A stretch of 64,000 nt of DNA from Congeria kusceri (taxonomy: Eukaryota > Mollusca > Bivalvia > Myida > Dreissenidae), in contig CM051034.1 in assembly GCA_027627225.1 (NCBI GenBank), forward strand, positions 17,778,980 through 17,842,979. Direction: 5' to 3'. The notes below the pieces were generated by a model. That model saw only the letters and a program-made list of their open reading frames with translations, did not search any database and had not been told where the DNA came from. This document shows positions 1 through 11,099 of the stretch, piece by piece. Each line of letters starts with the position of its first letter. Position 1 is the first letter of the stretch. The translations under genes were made by a program, and so were the position numbers.

Positions 1-1097
1 CAATATTGAGTTTTTTAATTGGTGCATTTTTGTATTAACGACTTACTTAAAACTTTAAAACACGGCACGGGATTTTGGTGGGTGGCAAGTTTGAATTTTG
101 CGAAAAACACAATCTACCTTCAAAATATGACTTTTTTTCGACGATGTGCAATCTAACACAAAATGGAATGTTATCGAGTTGGCGACATCTTTGTATTGAA
201 TCTGCAGACTGAATTGATTGTAGTTTTGTAGATTGTTTTGCTTATTGTTGCAGTCGTGAAACAGTACTTTGGAAACCTGTTTATATAGTGTCTAAAATCA
301 GGTGTTTTTTTTGCTAACCATTCCAATCTTAAAATGTTGAGTTACTTTCACTTTTGACATAATTTTGTAAGGTGGAAGGTTCTATTTACGTAACACACCT
401 GCTACATGTAGTGCATGCATCACATGTATAAAGTAAATGTCAATGGGCTTGTAACAAGAATTATATATTAAAACCATCGTTACATCGGAAACAATATGTT
501 GCGTAACACGATTAAATCAGGATTAACACTCAAGCACAGATGATCTAATATTTGATAAACACGTCAAAAAAGCAACAGACTACCCTTGGCATTTCTTTAT
601 ATGTATGGTTAGTCATATTTAGAATGTGACTGGTGGACGTTTCACGGCATGACACGTCGCAGTAGGTAAGGTACGGTGCAGTGCAATACAGAAACAAATG
701 GAAAGACCGATGATAAATATGTGTGTAAAGATGCTAACTAGCAAACAGACAAAAAGACGAACCAACGCCGACAAAAGTATCACTTGTTCAGCGAGGAATT
801 GGACACTGAACAAAATTTGTACATTCGGAAGGAAATTGTGTGACCTTTAATATATGCATTTATTACTCAAAGCATTACTGCCAAGTGCAAAATTTGAAAC
901 ACAATATGCCACACGATAATTTGTCGTTTTAATATGATATGATGCAAATAATAAATAGAGAATATTTGTTATTTCCCTGATGACGTCATAAAATGACTTC
1001 AAAAAAGACACTCATTAATTTGGCAGGAAAAAAAGTGCCATACTTTCTGCAACGTTGTCGCTTGAATAATTGACTGTTATAATCTGTATTTTTTTTC
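1..1097. other. Non-coding part of the duplication
   Basis: No convincing exon or RNA gene is visible. The sequence is AT-rich and matches 54,967-56,170, apart from a segment of about 125 bp at 55,090-55,215 found only in copy 2. The short open frames here have unstructured translations, and they are not preserved between the copies. Confidence 0.6.
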
Positions 1098-2290
1098 AAT
1101 GTGAAATTTTATTTTACCAGTACAATTCTGTATTTAAAATTATAAAATGCTGTTGCAATAATCTGTTTCGGTTGGTTGGGTTACGTAGCACCGCGCTCGA
1201 GTCAGAGTCTCTAGTGTCAATTACGTCTCACGGCCAACTCGACTGACACACTCTCAGAAATGTTGGTACTGATATAATAGTTTATACCAATAATAATGTG
1301 TATGACATTCACTTTGATATGAATCAAATAATCCCCATGGGATATATTATATCTAATGGCAGTATTCATCATGCATGGCATAGTACCATTAAGGTTCTAC
1401 AATAAGGCCAAAGTGCACAAGGTGATGCGACTTACATCTCGCAATCCCATTGGTCTGTTTTATCGGATAATAATATAATTTCAAATTACAACTTTACAAT
1501 TTCAAGTACTATAAAAATGGTTAAAAAGGCGTTAAGATAAAACTGAAGCCTCTTACGATACAGTGAGTATGTGATATATATATCATTGTAAAATTTTACA
1601 CATTGCCTTCTTGCCTAAAGAAAGTTGTCACAAACCCCGAAGCCTCTTAACATAGAGTGAATATGTCATATAGCTCATTGTACACATATTATACATTGAC
1701 TTCTTACCTTTGTGAAATTGACATAACAGCGCATAAAAACCCCGAAGACTCCTAACATACAGTGAATATGATATATTGTACACATTTTATAAATTGGCTT
1801 CTAACCTATGTGAAATTGACACACTAGCCAGACTGACAACAACGCACAACACAAACTAAACACATTCACACCGAAAGAACAACTTACAGTCATCCTTACT
1901 GTATCACCACAACTAATTCCTTAAACGCGAGTTAGTGTTAACGACTAACTAACTAATTGGTTTGAACATGTAGTTTAGAATCACCAGTATACACTGTCAG
2001 TAGTGTCTAATAGTATATTCTCGGTTATATTCAACTATAATACGACAGTCGGAGTTATACACTTTATGAATTTTAATCTTAAAGTTTTGTTAACAACACA
2101 ATCTGTTACTCGAACCACATAAAGTTGTTATTCCGATGTTCTAGCTAACATTTAATAATTGAATAACTGAGTTGTTATACATATGAGGTCTTAATTTATG
2201 TGTATTATTATTTAATTTAGATTGCAATAAGCGCAACAGAACAGAACAATACTTTATTACTCGTAGGTATGCAAAAATACAACACGGGGA
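1098..2290. other. Copy-1-specific segment with tandem repeat
   Basis: Absent from copy 2, which has only about 145 bp of unrelated sequence here (56,172-56,327). It contains a diverged tandem repeat of roughly 100-115 bp at about 1,535-1,820. Each unit includes a block reading 'ccccgaag', then 'acatacagtgaatatg', then 'ttgtacacat'. No coding region is recognised. It could be an insertion in copy 1 or a replacement/deletion in copy 2. Confidence 0.6.
1535..1820. repeat. Diverged ~100-115 bp tandem repeat (about 2.5 units)
   Basis: Three successive blocks share a 'cagtgaatatg'-like core, a 'ttgtacacat' segment, a 'ttcttacctttgtgaaattga' type segment and an 'aaccccgaag' joint. Spacing varies because of indels. 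It lies within the segment unique to copy 1. Confidence 0.6.
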
Positions 2291-2293
2291 ATG

Positions 2294-3083
2294 TACGAGG
2301 GCTGTCCGGAAAGTCTGTTCACAACTTAATGAATTGACATACTCTGTGCTATATATTATTAATTTACGTATTTTCTTAAACAACAATATAGGGTTACTTA
2401 ATACATTAAAATAGTTTGAATGCATTGATAAATATAATACTTGTATTGGTTTGAGTGAATACACATTCACATCTACGGAGAAGATTAATGTATTAATTTA
2501 CGTCAACATAACATTGGAAGATCATTTACATTGGCATACATAACAAAACCTCTAGACGTATGATGTATTCCCCATCAACTGAAACGTATTTCTTACATCA
2601 TTCAACCCAATTTATGTTCATATTACTGTATTATGTTTGCCTTATCCACCTAAAGAAGATCAAACCACCCGTCACTGATAAAACCATCATCAGGGTTATC
2701 CCTAAGATCTGTCCTAAGGTGAACCATTCCTATGTTTGTCTGATGTGTGGGTCTACTTATCTTTTCTTTGCCGGTGGGATTTGTATATGTGTGACTTACC
2801 ACCACGTATGCCATTTATTATTTGGTTTACATATGTAAATGTTTTGACAGGAGTCATTTTGTGAACACAGAAATGACCGCGTGACCAACGTACGCTTGTG
2901 TGATGTCACGTTTCTTCTGACACACCACTTGATCGTTTTTTATTGTAAAAAAATTAACTACTTGAGCAAAACATTTGAAATTTTGAAATATCATCAATGT
3001 ATTATTGTTGATCGTGTCAAATCAATTTGGTAAAATATCTCGGTAGTTTAAGTAAGAATGAACTTTCCAGACAACACTTGTAT
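2294..3083. mobile_element. Mariner-like MITE (non-autonomous)
   Basis: Bounded by imperfect inverted termini of about 26 bp. The left end starts TACGAGGGCTGTCCGG at 2,294 and the right end is the complement of TACAAGTGTTGTCTGG, ending at 3,083. The better-preserved right end in copy 2 reads as the complement of TACGAGGGTTGTCCGG. Both outermost dinucleotides are TA, as expected for Tc1/mariner target duplications. The interior encodes no recognisable transposase, so this is a deletion-derived, non-autonomous element. An open frame of 92 codons at 2,560-2,838 is kept in both copies but has no recognisable motif. Confidence 0.6.
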
Positions 3084-5289
3084 AATACAAAACACATATA
3101 CAAATCACATATAATTATATGTTTCCGATTGAATTTGATAATCACAAATAGTTCAAGTTCGTACACAAGGGGGAGGGTCATTTAAACAGCGGGCATAAGG
3201 ACAAAAATCACAAAAACATTTAAGTAAATAGGTAATAACACAGAGTATGTTATTATTGCTATAATATATATTTCAGTAATGAAGGAGGTGATCATTCACT
3301 ACCATAAAGAAGACATCAAAACATGTATGTCTGATAATTGCTTAGCGAGCAAACAGTGCGGCTACGCACCTGTGTTTATAGAAGTTAACATACAGGGTCG
3401 TCGCGACCTCGTTTGGCGCATGTGTTAATCAGATTGCCTCGTGTACGGATCATCCGTCCAGTCAGACGCGGCTCTTAGCATGGTTAGGAAAATATTTATA
3501 ATTGATATTGCCTAGATGCTTTTCAGTTCTAAAGATAAATAAGAAAGTATTAATGTATTATAATGTGATGCAAACACATAATAAACACAGCCAATATATA
3601 TTTATGCACATTCGGTATTTTAAAATTAGAGTCTTGAAGAATTAGTGCTATTGCTAAAAAAACTGTTGTTTTTTTTCATTAGAATAATGATAAATTTAAG
3701 AACAGTTTTATTACTGCTGTTGAGGATGAGTACCCGATCTCGTGAAATGGTACATGCCTTTCTATTATATTGCTTAAATGTCGCTGGCGTCCGTTGTCAA
3801 AATATGGACATATCATTACATAATGGCTTACTGTAGCTACCTCGTTTGTATTACGTAGGTTGCGTATGCGTTGATTGAATGTGACGCCTTCATAGCGGCC
3901 GGTTTTTACAGGAAGAAAATGGTTAGCTGTACGAACTTTTAAAGTATTATAATAGTCTTCAGGAAGGATTTTTGTTAGGTAAGGCTCAAACGCATTGTTT
4001 TTTTAAAGCTTATGTAAATGCACAGTTTCATACGTATTTGTAATTCAGCATACCGTGATTGTTTACATTGATCTATAAGTGTTTTCTTGATATATAGGTG
4101 GTTATTATTTTGTGTAATTTATGTTTGGTTTTTGTCGTATTTCTGGTCTTCCGAGAAAAGTAAGAATTTCTCGTTTTTTTAAGCCTTTAAAAATGTAATT
4201 TCTACTTAGACAACATATACATAATACGTTTTGCCTTTTTCGCCTGTTATGAGCCCATTCTGTAAGGAAATCATTCTAGTTTTAATATTGATGGTTATTT
4301 ATTAGCGTACTACATGTAGTTCATCATATAAACATTGATTGGTGTTGACCAGCGGGCTTTCGTGATTTTTTTATGAAATCTTCGTTCAAATATTTCAAAA
4401 TTTTCTTAACCAAAAATACTTAAAATATAAATAAGTATGGGCAAAACAGTATAAAACAGTATGGTCAAATGTTTGAAAGTCAGGTCAAAAGGTAAATTAG
4501 CATTGTTTACCCGCGTCCAGAGTTGCTGCATTGCTTTGGAGGCTTGTTCATTCACATGTTTAAGCGCATTTAAGAAAAATCCATTCCTTAAGAAAGTACC
4601 ACCGGGATAATGGTAATTAGTTTGTTATTTCTAGCATTTGTTTGCCATATTTTAATAGAAGTTCCTTAAACTGTTTGTCTTGCTCCCAACACTACCACTT
4701 TTATTTCGATATTATTACCATTAACTAGTAGATGAACATAGATTCCTCCCCTTTCTGTTTTTCCAAGGATTTGACGATAATCGATTGGATTATGCAACCA
4801 TGTGCTATTTTTTACCACTAAAATATAATCCCATTTTTGGTCATCCCAAGTCTTGATTGACAAGTATCAACTTGTCAATTGAGGTTCCAGTTATCGCAAA
4901 TAATTGTTAAAAGTATCGATACTTTTTTGCAGTATCAGTGTTAGATACAATGCCAGTGTATATCTGCATACAACAGGGCCAACAATTAAACCACGACATT
5001 GTAGTATCTGGTTCGCTGAGTTACACCCTAATTGATCCATTTATTTGCAGGTATGCTTGAAAGTCATTTAGAAAAAGCTGACGACAAATGTTCTAAATTT
5101 CGGACACGTGTTTCTGAAAAATAGAACTAGGAGCAGGATCTATTGAAAGATAGGCCTGCTTTTATATTTCTGTAAATATTATGAAGTACTTTTTTAACAT
5201 TTCAATAAGCGCCTGAAATTGTAAATATGGTCTGTGCAAGAGATTTCCTTGCGAAAGTCTGATTAGGTTTTATCTAGTATGTTGTTTGT
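3084..5289. other. Non-coding duplicated sequence with a 715 bp copy difference
   Basis: No gene is recognised. The part at about 4,100-4,815 exists only in copy 1; copy 2 joins the flanks directly at about 58,257. A minus-strand open frame of 65 codons (4,666-4,863) lies mostly in that segment. It has no diagnostic motif, so I do not call it. Confidence 0.55.
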
Positions 5290-5645
5290 TTATAAAAATG
5301 AGTAAAATCTTCGGTTTAGTACTGAAGTTAAAAGTTTACCCATACAGCTAAGAATCATAATCAGTCTGTAATGATGTGGGTTTAGTTCTAGACCATGTGT
5401 GAGGTTTGGATTGCCTTCAAACCATTTTACCCTCTCTAACCAGCCAAATGTTCCTTTTTACTGTACCAAGCCGGTGACATCAGCCTTAAGCGTATATAAG
5501 CGTTTTAGTTTGGTTTTGTTTGTTTCGAACTGGCGTTCCCACAAATGTCAGTAATATGCAAATCAAGTGAGTGATTTATCCAATCGATATTAACCTTGTT
5601 TTACACAAATGTGAAAGCGGAAAGGCTTGTGAAAGGGTGGTGATG
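5290..5645. repeat. Intronic inverted repeat, left arm (copy 1)
   Basis: The reverse complement of this segment recurs at about 7,490-7,850. Both arms carry landmarks such as the 'cagtactgaa' region, 'tgtaatgatgtg', the complement of 'gaacgccaatt' and 'aaggcttg'. It sits just upstream of the plus-strand EGF-like exons. A second inverted copy, cut short in this duplicate, follows at about 8,280-8,370. This suggests an inverted duplication of gene and intron sequence older than the segmental duplication. Equivalent arms in copy 2 lie at about 58,770-59,110, 60,940-61,290 and 61,745-61,985. Confidence 0.8.
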
Positions 5646-5989
5646 ATCAATAACAGTGCAACAGTGCGTAAAATAAGTATTCCAGTCTGTTTCTAAAAAG
5701 AATCGTTGTGTAAACTCTACATGTTGACCTAAGGTTCAAACCACTGGTTGTTATCCAACCGATTTCGCCTCAAAAGTGGGAAAAAAGTATTTAAATATTT
5801 GTTGCTATTGACATTTTAAATAAATGAGTTGTGACTAGTGTTATTCGAATGCGAACATCTACATTGAGGTCAGCACTTTTGTATGTAGAGTGGTCATAAA
5901 AGTTCAGCATGGTAGAAATCAACACGAAAAAAAAACTACAGAACATAGCTCATATATAGTCACCCTGCGTACATTTACGTTGTTTGTAG

Positions 5990-6119
5990 ATGTACATGCG
6001 AAGATGGCTGGAAGCGTACTACAGACAGTGCCAACTCCGCTAATTCTGATCTGGAAATCAGTGAGTGCAAAGAGATGTCAGGTATCTGTGAACAAACGCC
6101 ACATGTACAAACCTGAACG
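5990..6119 (+). pseudogene. EGF-like exon with 1-bp frameshift (copy 1)
   Basis: The exon follows an acceptor (tgtttgtag) and ends before gtatgg. Translation after a one-base phase remnant starts C-T-C-E-D-G-W, then gives spaced cysteines in ...SECKEMSGICEQ, the pattern of an extracellular EGF-like module. After CEQ the sequence has one base fewer than copy 2 (130 versus 131 nt). The frame therefore shifts and loses the C-T-N-L-N-G end. The next exon restores the module in phase 1, so the damage is limited to this indel. EGF modules normally act in secreted or cell-surface proteins; this one can no longer be translated through. Confidence 0.75.
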
Positions 6120-6337
6120 GTATGGTATATTGTTTAACTAGCCTTTCAAAGAAAGTTCACATATCTACAGGTAAATATGAACAAACAATCACACAGTATA
6201 CAGTAATTGGAAAAAAACACACAACAATTTACAACAAAAATAAGAAATGTCTTGTTTTGTACAAATGTGAGATGTGCATCTTCATAGAAACTATGTATTC
6301 CTTGCAATCCCTATTTTGTAATAAAACCGTATTGCAG

Positions 6338-6553
6338 GTACCTACTCATGTCAGTGTGGGCATTCCTGTGCATACTACAACTGCTCCACAGGACTGGGCT
6401 TTGCAAACGGTGGTCTTTGCATCAATGACAGCTGTAGCTATTCTTCGGTGTGGACAGGTGAAGAATGTTCAATTCCGGTCACTATATCAGCGTCATCAAC
6501 GACCTCGATTCTTGGTACTTCATCAACATCACTACCGTTAGCGGACACCAAAA
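6338..6553 (+). pseudogene. EGF-like exon plus Ser/Thr-rich stalk (copy 1)
   Basis: Acceptor attgcag, donor gtaagt, length 216 nt (72 codons) with phase-1 borders on both sides, typical of shuffled EGF modules. It completes the previous EGF as T-Y-S-C-Q-C-G and continues with a Cys-rich stretch (CAYYNCSTGLGFANGGLCI, then NDSCSYSSVWTGEEC). A Ser/Thr-rich linker (about 25 residues) follows. The frame here is open. The exon is listed as a pseudogene only because the preceding exon at 5,990 carries a frameshift. A membrane-anchored or secreted receptor-like product is inferred. Confidence 0.7.
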
Positions 6554-6661
6554 GTAAGTATATCAATTGCAGTCGATTAAGTTTTGTTTGTTCATGGCAT
6601 GAGTATAGTAGATCAAATACAATTGTTTTATATTTTAATTTTAGTGTGTATGGAAAGATAG

Positions 6662-7061
6662 GATCTGACACGAGTTGTCATTTCATCTCATATTTTATTA
6701 AACGAGTTCACGAATTTTGTTAGTAAGCGAGCTTTTCGCGAGCTTACTAACGAATTTCTAGGACGAGTTTAATAAAACATGATAAGAAATGACAACGAGT
6801 GTCAGTTCTTTTTTCACACATGCTTTTAAACAAATAAAATGCTTCTAATTTTACCAAAGCATGTCGATAAATCCTACAAGTTGTTTACGGCATTGACATA
6901 ATTTCATGTTGACAACGTCATTTCACCAAAATAACGTCATGCGATTGGTCAGTCAAAATTATGCAGCCAATAAAAACGCTCAAAATGTTATCTTACACAT
7001 GTGTCAGATAAAAATATTCGTAATGTTTGTATTACATGGAAAACAAGATATAGCATGTGAT
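6662..7061. mobile_element. Foldback/MITE element, copy a
   Basis: Starts with a large imperfect palindrome (6,662-6,808; arms about 70 bp, centre 'gcttttcgcgagc' near 6,735). A conserved tail of about 250 bp containing 'gtcatgcgattggtcag' follows and ends at 'tagcatgtgata'. The same arrangement occurs at 19,724-20,126 (outside the duplication) and 60,119-60,506, so this is a dispersed non-autonomous element. The outer ends (gatctgacac) are copied at the end of the palindrome. No transposase is encoded. Confidence 0.8.
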
Positions 7062-7489
7062 AGAATGAAAATTGTGATATTAACGACATAAAGTTTGTTT
7101 CCTTTTGGAACTATTGCAAAACCATTTAAATTCGTCGGGATGAAATTTCGTGGCTTTTTGAAAAATGACAATTTGTTGGGCTCTTAAATTCGTGGATTTT
7201 CAATTTTATTATTAAAAAAAACCCACATCTAGACATGCGTCAATCGTATCACTGTTTTCTGTTTGTAACACCTTACGGTCATAAACGGAGCATCTCCGCG
7301 GTAAGTGGGCCCCATTATCGACCTGTCAATTAAACAATAGATCCTTGTTATGAAATAATCACGGCACGTCACCTTGGAAGGTTGGGTACAACTACAAAAG
7401 TGTAAATTAAACAAGGGACCGTCGTCTGCAAAAGAAGTCGTACAACTCGCCAACCATTGTAACAGGATTTTATTTTCATTTGTCTATAC

Positions 7490-7850
7490 TCACAAAAGTT
7501 TCCCAAGCCTTTCCGCGTTCACCATTGTGTAAAAAAGGTTACCAGCTTATTACGTGAAATTTGAGTTCATCGATTAAATAAAACACTGAATTGATTTGCA
7601 TATGTCTGAAATGCGTGGGAACGCCAATTTGAACAAACACAAACATAAATACCTCCTAAAGCTGATGTCACAGGCTTGGAAGAGTACAAACAAACATTGG
7701 GCTGGTTAGAAAGTGTAAATTGGTTTGAAGGCATTCCGAACCCCACACATGGCCTAGAACAAAACACACATCATTACAGACTGATTACGATTCTTAGCTG
7801 CATGGGCAAACTTTTAACTTCAGTACTGAACCGAAGATAAAACTATTTCT
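7490..7850. repeat. Intronic inverted repeat, right arm (copy 1)
   Basis: Reverse complement of 5,290-5,645, diverged by substitutions and short indels. It contains the complementary landmarks gggaacgccaattt and ttcagtactgaa. It lies about 1.9 kb from the other arm with the EGF exons and foldback element between. Counterpart in copy 2: about 60,940-61,290. Confidence 0.8.
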
Positions 7851-8046
7851 AGAAACAAACAATATATTAGATTGTTGACCCCACTTTTATTGATGATTTT
7901 GTCTGATTTTTAGACATTTTAACGGCCTAAATTGAACACAAATTGTAGGCTTCTACCATGAAAATCATGTCAAAAAAATGAAAATCATGTCATATTTTTT
8001 TAAATATACAAATATTGCTGTCAATGGAAGTAAAGAAAGCATTACT

Positions 8047-8132
8047 CACTGCTAGATCCTGAGTAGGAAATACATCGCTATGACAAGACCGACGAGAAGA
8101 ATGCCGGATATCGTCGTCGACAGAACCCCAGC
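8047..8132 (-). other. Possible transmembrane-coding exon (tentative)
   Basis: Read on the minus strand, one frame gives STTISGILLVGLVIAMYFLL, a plausible single membrane span flanked by small polar residues and a basic residue. It is followed closely by a strong donor (GTGAGT). It lies downstream, in minus-strand order, of the EGF exon at 9,303-9,421, where a receptor-like gene might have its membrane anchor. In copy 2 the same frame has a TAG after IAM, and the acceptor is unconvincing in copy 1. This could be chance hydrophobicity or another decayed exon. Confidence 0.25.
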
Positions 8133-8624
8133 AAGCACGAGTAAATGGGCCCAATATGGGCTATACCTGGGCAAATATACCATATTGGCCCAAACACAAC
8201 ACAGTGCAAACAAGATACCTTTTCAGCTTTTGCCACTTACATTGTACTGCTCGCCAGCCATTGGTAAATGATTTTATTTCCATTTGTTGATCATCACAAA
8301 TACGCTTATAGCTGATGTCACCGACTTGGAACTGTAAAAACAAACAGTTGGCTGGTTAGAGAGGTTAAAAGGTTTGTGAAATAAACATGTGTTTGTTAAA
8401 AACCTTAAACATTTGCAAATAAATCATCATAAAATCTTACTCGAAGATAGAGTATTGTTCAATTTAACATTATATTAATTATTAAATAGATTATTAATGT
8501 TTGTTTATTTTCGGAACGGGGTAAATACACCAACCTTGATCATGGCTAAATGGAAAATCAAAGTACTGAAAGCACTGAATCAGTTGTAATGCGTACAAAG
8601 TGGGATAATTTAAATATTAGGTAA

Positions 8625-8745
8625 ATGTTGAATAAAGATCAAGTATATCAGCTCGGCACGAAAATGAAAGCACTCGCCAAGTCCCTAGCTTCATTTTCTA
8701 AGCGTCGTATGATAAACTTGATCTTTATTCTGCACTAACCTAATA
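8625..8745. repeat. Short foldback sequence (copy 1; copy 2 at 62,205-62,325)
   Basis: Imperfect palindrome. The left half runs ttgaataaagatcaag...gctcggcacg; the right half contains the inverted aaacttgatctttatt. The arms also mirror atgaaagc/gcttcatttt around the centre. A related sequence (ttgaataaagataag) occurs inside the hAT element at about 30,060. Probably a small non-autonomous element. Confidence 0.55.
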
Positions 8746-9302
8746 TTCTCTTTGAACGGTGTTGTTTCGAAATGATAAGTTGTCTAAACGAAAATCTATC
8801 GTTTGTTATGTTTGTCATAAATAAAGATTTAAAATTAATCATACTTGTAATATAATACTCATAACCTGTTACTGATTATGTAAGTGCACAAATGTATTCA
8901 ATAAAATTATATTCACATAACGTTCGATGAAATTCATTTATGAAATTGTTCCGTCTGATCGACTTATCCCTATTGCAGTTTTAGAACAGCGGCATGCGAA
9001 ATTCCAAATGTGCGTTTCGACGGCATTGTGCAATAATGCAATACGTAACACACTGTAACCAGTTCACAACTGTTTTGCCTATATAATTTCAACTGTTTCT
9101 AATGTTACTTTTACAACCAACAATACAAGTATGTTTTAACATTAAGCATATACTAGTGCTAAAACGGAATATATAAACAGTGCTTACACATATTTCTCGC
9201 CTATCCTCTCTGGTTCTGGATACTAACAAGTTATATACATGCACGGCGGTGTCACGCCGAATAAATTTAATTTCATGACGACAATGAATTGCTAATACGT
9301 AC

Positions 9303-9421
9303 GTATAACTTCCGACACGGTTGATGCACCTGCCTCTGTGACCACATGGCTTGTGGATATGTTGCGAACACTCATCATGATCGACACATTCGTCATTGGA
9401 ACAGGAAGCCAACGTATATCC
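9303..9421 (-). CDS. Calcium-binding-type EGF exon (copy 1, partial gene)
   Basis: On the minus strand a 119-nt exon follows acceptor tttag and precedes donor gtacgt. Its translation contains CVDHDECSQHIHKPCGHRG and then RCINRVGSY. That gives D-x-D-E-C, the calcium-binding start of cbEGF modules, followed by the expected Cys spacing and the N-R-V-G-S-Y turn. The last two cysteines must lie in another exon not identified here. It is transcribed convergently with the plus-strand EGF exons, so the locus holds two opposed EGF genes or an inverted gene pair. A cell-surface or matrix role is inferred from the family. The frame is intact, but the rest of the gene is not visible. Confidence 0.65.
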
Positions 9422-9426
9422 CTAAA

Positions 9427-9825
9427 TTACCAAACCAAATTATTAAACATCCCAATGTAAGACTGTTTTAAATAAGGACTATCCCAATATACCGATGATG
9501 TTTTCACAGTGGCCAGAATAAAACAGTACTGAATTTCAAGAATAATGGATCTAACGGTAACCAAATTATTAAACATCCCAATGTAAGACTGTTTTAAATA
9601 AGGACATAATTTTGCAATGAATTTTACACATGGCTCTTTCCTGACTTGGAGACGTTTACACTGACACATTTAAACAATTCTGATAGAACAATGTGTTTAG
9701 AACCTGGCTGCCATAAAACATATTCGCTAAGGCATATATCTGCTATCCCAATATACCGATGATGTTTTCAAAGTGGCCAGAATAAAACAGTACTGAATTT
9801 GAAGAATAATGGATCTAACGGTATA
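9427..9825. repeat. Interleaved short duplications next to EGF exon (copy 2 at 63,013-63,410)
   Basis: A block of about 46 bp (accaaattattaaacatccc...) occurs at about 9,430 and 9,560. A block of about 80 bp (atcccaatataccgatgatg...) occurs at about 9,480 and 9,746. The arrangement is A-B-A-spacer-B. Both duplicates share it, so it predates the segmental duplication. Confidence 0.8.
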
Positions 9826-10377
9826 ACGGCAGTCATTTTTCAGAATGGTAACATTTAGACGTCGAGGATACGTTCATTATATTCTTTTAACTGAATTTAC
9901 TTATACTACATGTATAATACTACCATTTATTACAACAAAAAATATGCATTCCACATACTTAGGTATTACGCAATTATAACAAGAGTTTTTTTTTCTTTAT
10001 TTATATTGAAATGTATTGAATCATTATTTTTGTTTCATTCAAAATTAAAGCAAAACAACGAAAATATTTACTTTTAATTGTCAACAGTACAATTGACTTT
10101 ATTTCGTTTTCGCATTTTTACTTATTGTTGTTTGGATATTATGTTGTTGTTTTGTATAAAAACCAATTTTAAGATACAGCAATATCTTTAAATACATTGA
10201 AATTTAAGATGTTAGTTTGTGTTATTGAAAAATTTGGAGAAATTCGGGCTAAAAATACAACAGTTATAGCTGTTTAAGTGAAGGTCTAGTTAAAAGTACC
10301 TATGGGTGTATGTACATTTGTTTGATATTGTATTGACTCGTTAATATATTTCACCAATGAAGTAAAAAGAAAACGAA

Positions 10378-10508
10378 ATGATTGCGGTCAGAAAAAAAAG
10401 CTTAAATTTAAAGAAAATTAAAACAAACACTTTTTCTTAGGTCAAGGAAGGCTAAAATCCTCAACATAAAGTATAATGATATGAACAGACAGGAAAGCAA
10501 TATAACTC
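10378..10508 (-). repeat. DIRS terminal repeat B2
   Basis: Diverged direct copy of about 10,850-11,036. Both start attgc(c/g)gtcagaaaaaaaa. They share aaagaaaa, then aaacaaac, then taggtcaagga/taagtcaaaga, a gctaaa block and aacaga...aaagcaa. The last bases of the window (about 63,972-64,000) match its start. Confidence 0.7.
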
Positions 10509-10700
10509 TATTTAATATATAAATCGTATGTAGCAATAGTAACATGAACATATGAAAAGACACTAAGTTGATGAAAAATAGATATAACTAGCTCTTACAT
10601 CATATAGCAAACAGCATACAAACACAATAAATAACACAAAACCTTCTAATATACATTTCTTTCTATCACACACCAATGCATTTCATAAAAATTTCAATAA

Positions 10701-10843
10701 ACGAACGTCTGCTCCGGATTAATACTTACTAACGACTGAAAAGGCACTAAGAGAGACGGACTACTTGTATTGTAAATTCAAGTAAGCAAAAAAGAGAAGC
10801 CTCCCTTAATAATTATATAATTTTGTTAACAGTAGTTAAATTA
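10701..10843 (-). repeat. DIRS repeat A2
   Basis: Direct copy of 13,898-14,038: shared gaacgtc(t/c)gctc, ggattaatact, gactgaaaaggc, then ggactact, tgtaaattca and the block gcctcccttaataa. It lies immediately next to B1, as expected for A2-B1 adjacency in split direct repeats. Confidence 0.8.
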
Positions 10844-10849
10844 TTGCCG

Positions 10850-11036
10850 TCAGAAAAAAAACACACAATAAAACACAATATTTTATTTTGCCAAATAAAG
10901 TGGCTGTACCTTACATGTAAAGAAAATACAAACAAACTCCATTTTTAAGTCAAAGACAGCTAAATTACTCAAAAAACGGCAAAACAAAACGTTGGACTAA
11001 CCCATTTACAACAAACAGATAACAAAGCAAGAGCAA
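10850..11036 (-). repeat. DIRS repeat B1
   Basis: Internal partner of B2 (10,378-10,508); contains several insertions relative to it. Confidence 0.65.
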
Positions 11037-11099
11037 CTCTTTGAGCTTCATCAATTATGTTGGTCAAAAAGAATCGAGGGTAACGAAAGTAACAGTCAG

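Larger units (their letters stand above)
1..10410. repeat. Segmental duplication, copy 1
   Basis: This block aligns in the same orientation with about 54,967-64,000. Matches are long and nearly identical: over a stretch of about 120 bp at 9,727-9,846 I count two differences from 63,307 onward. Copy 1 differs by large indels. It has about 1.2 kb at 1,098-2,340 and about 715 bp at 4,100-4,815 that copy 2 lacks. It lacks about 125 bp present at 55,090-55,215, about 190 bp near 57,010-57,205 and about 150 bp near 61,745-61,890. Homology already holds at base 1, so the left edge lies outside the window. The right edge runs into the terminal repeat of the DIRS element. Confidence 0.95.

Noticed and set aside
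619..813. Minus-strand 64-codon open frame in duplication copy 1
   Set aside because: Not preserved as a frame in copy 2, no motif, and the hydrophobic translation fits AT-rich chance sequence.
3645..3836. Plus-strand 63-codon frame in copy 1
   Set aside because: Leucine-rich chance translation of T-rich DNA, and short indels in copy 2 break the frame.
7229..7453. Minus-strand 74-codon frame in copy 1
   Set aside because: A 1-bp difference in copy 2 (gggcccatt versus gggccccatt) breaks the frame, and no domain is recognisable.
8161..8271. Palindromic ggcccaatatgg / ccatattggccc segment as a regulatory operator
   Set aside because: A short imperfect palindrome in repetitive DNA with no adjacent promoter or gene start; nothing supports a regulatory role.
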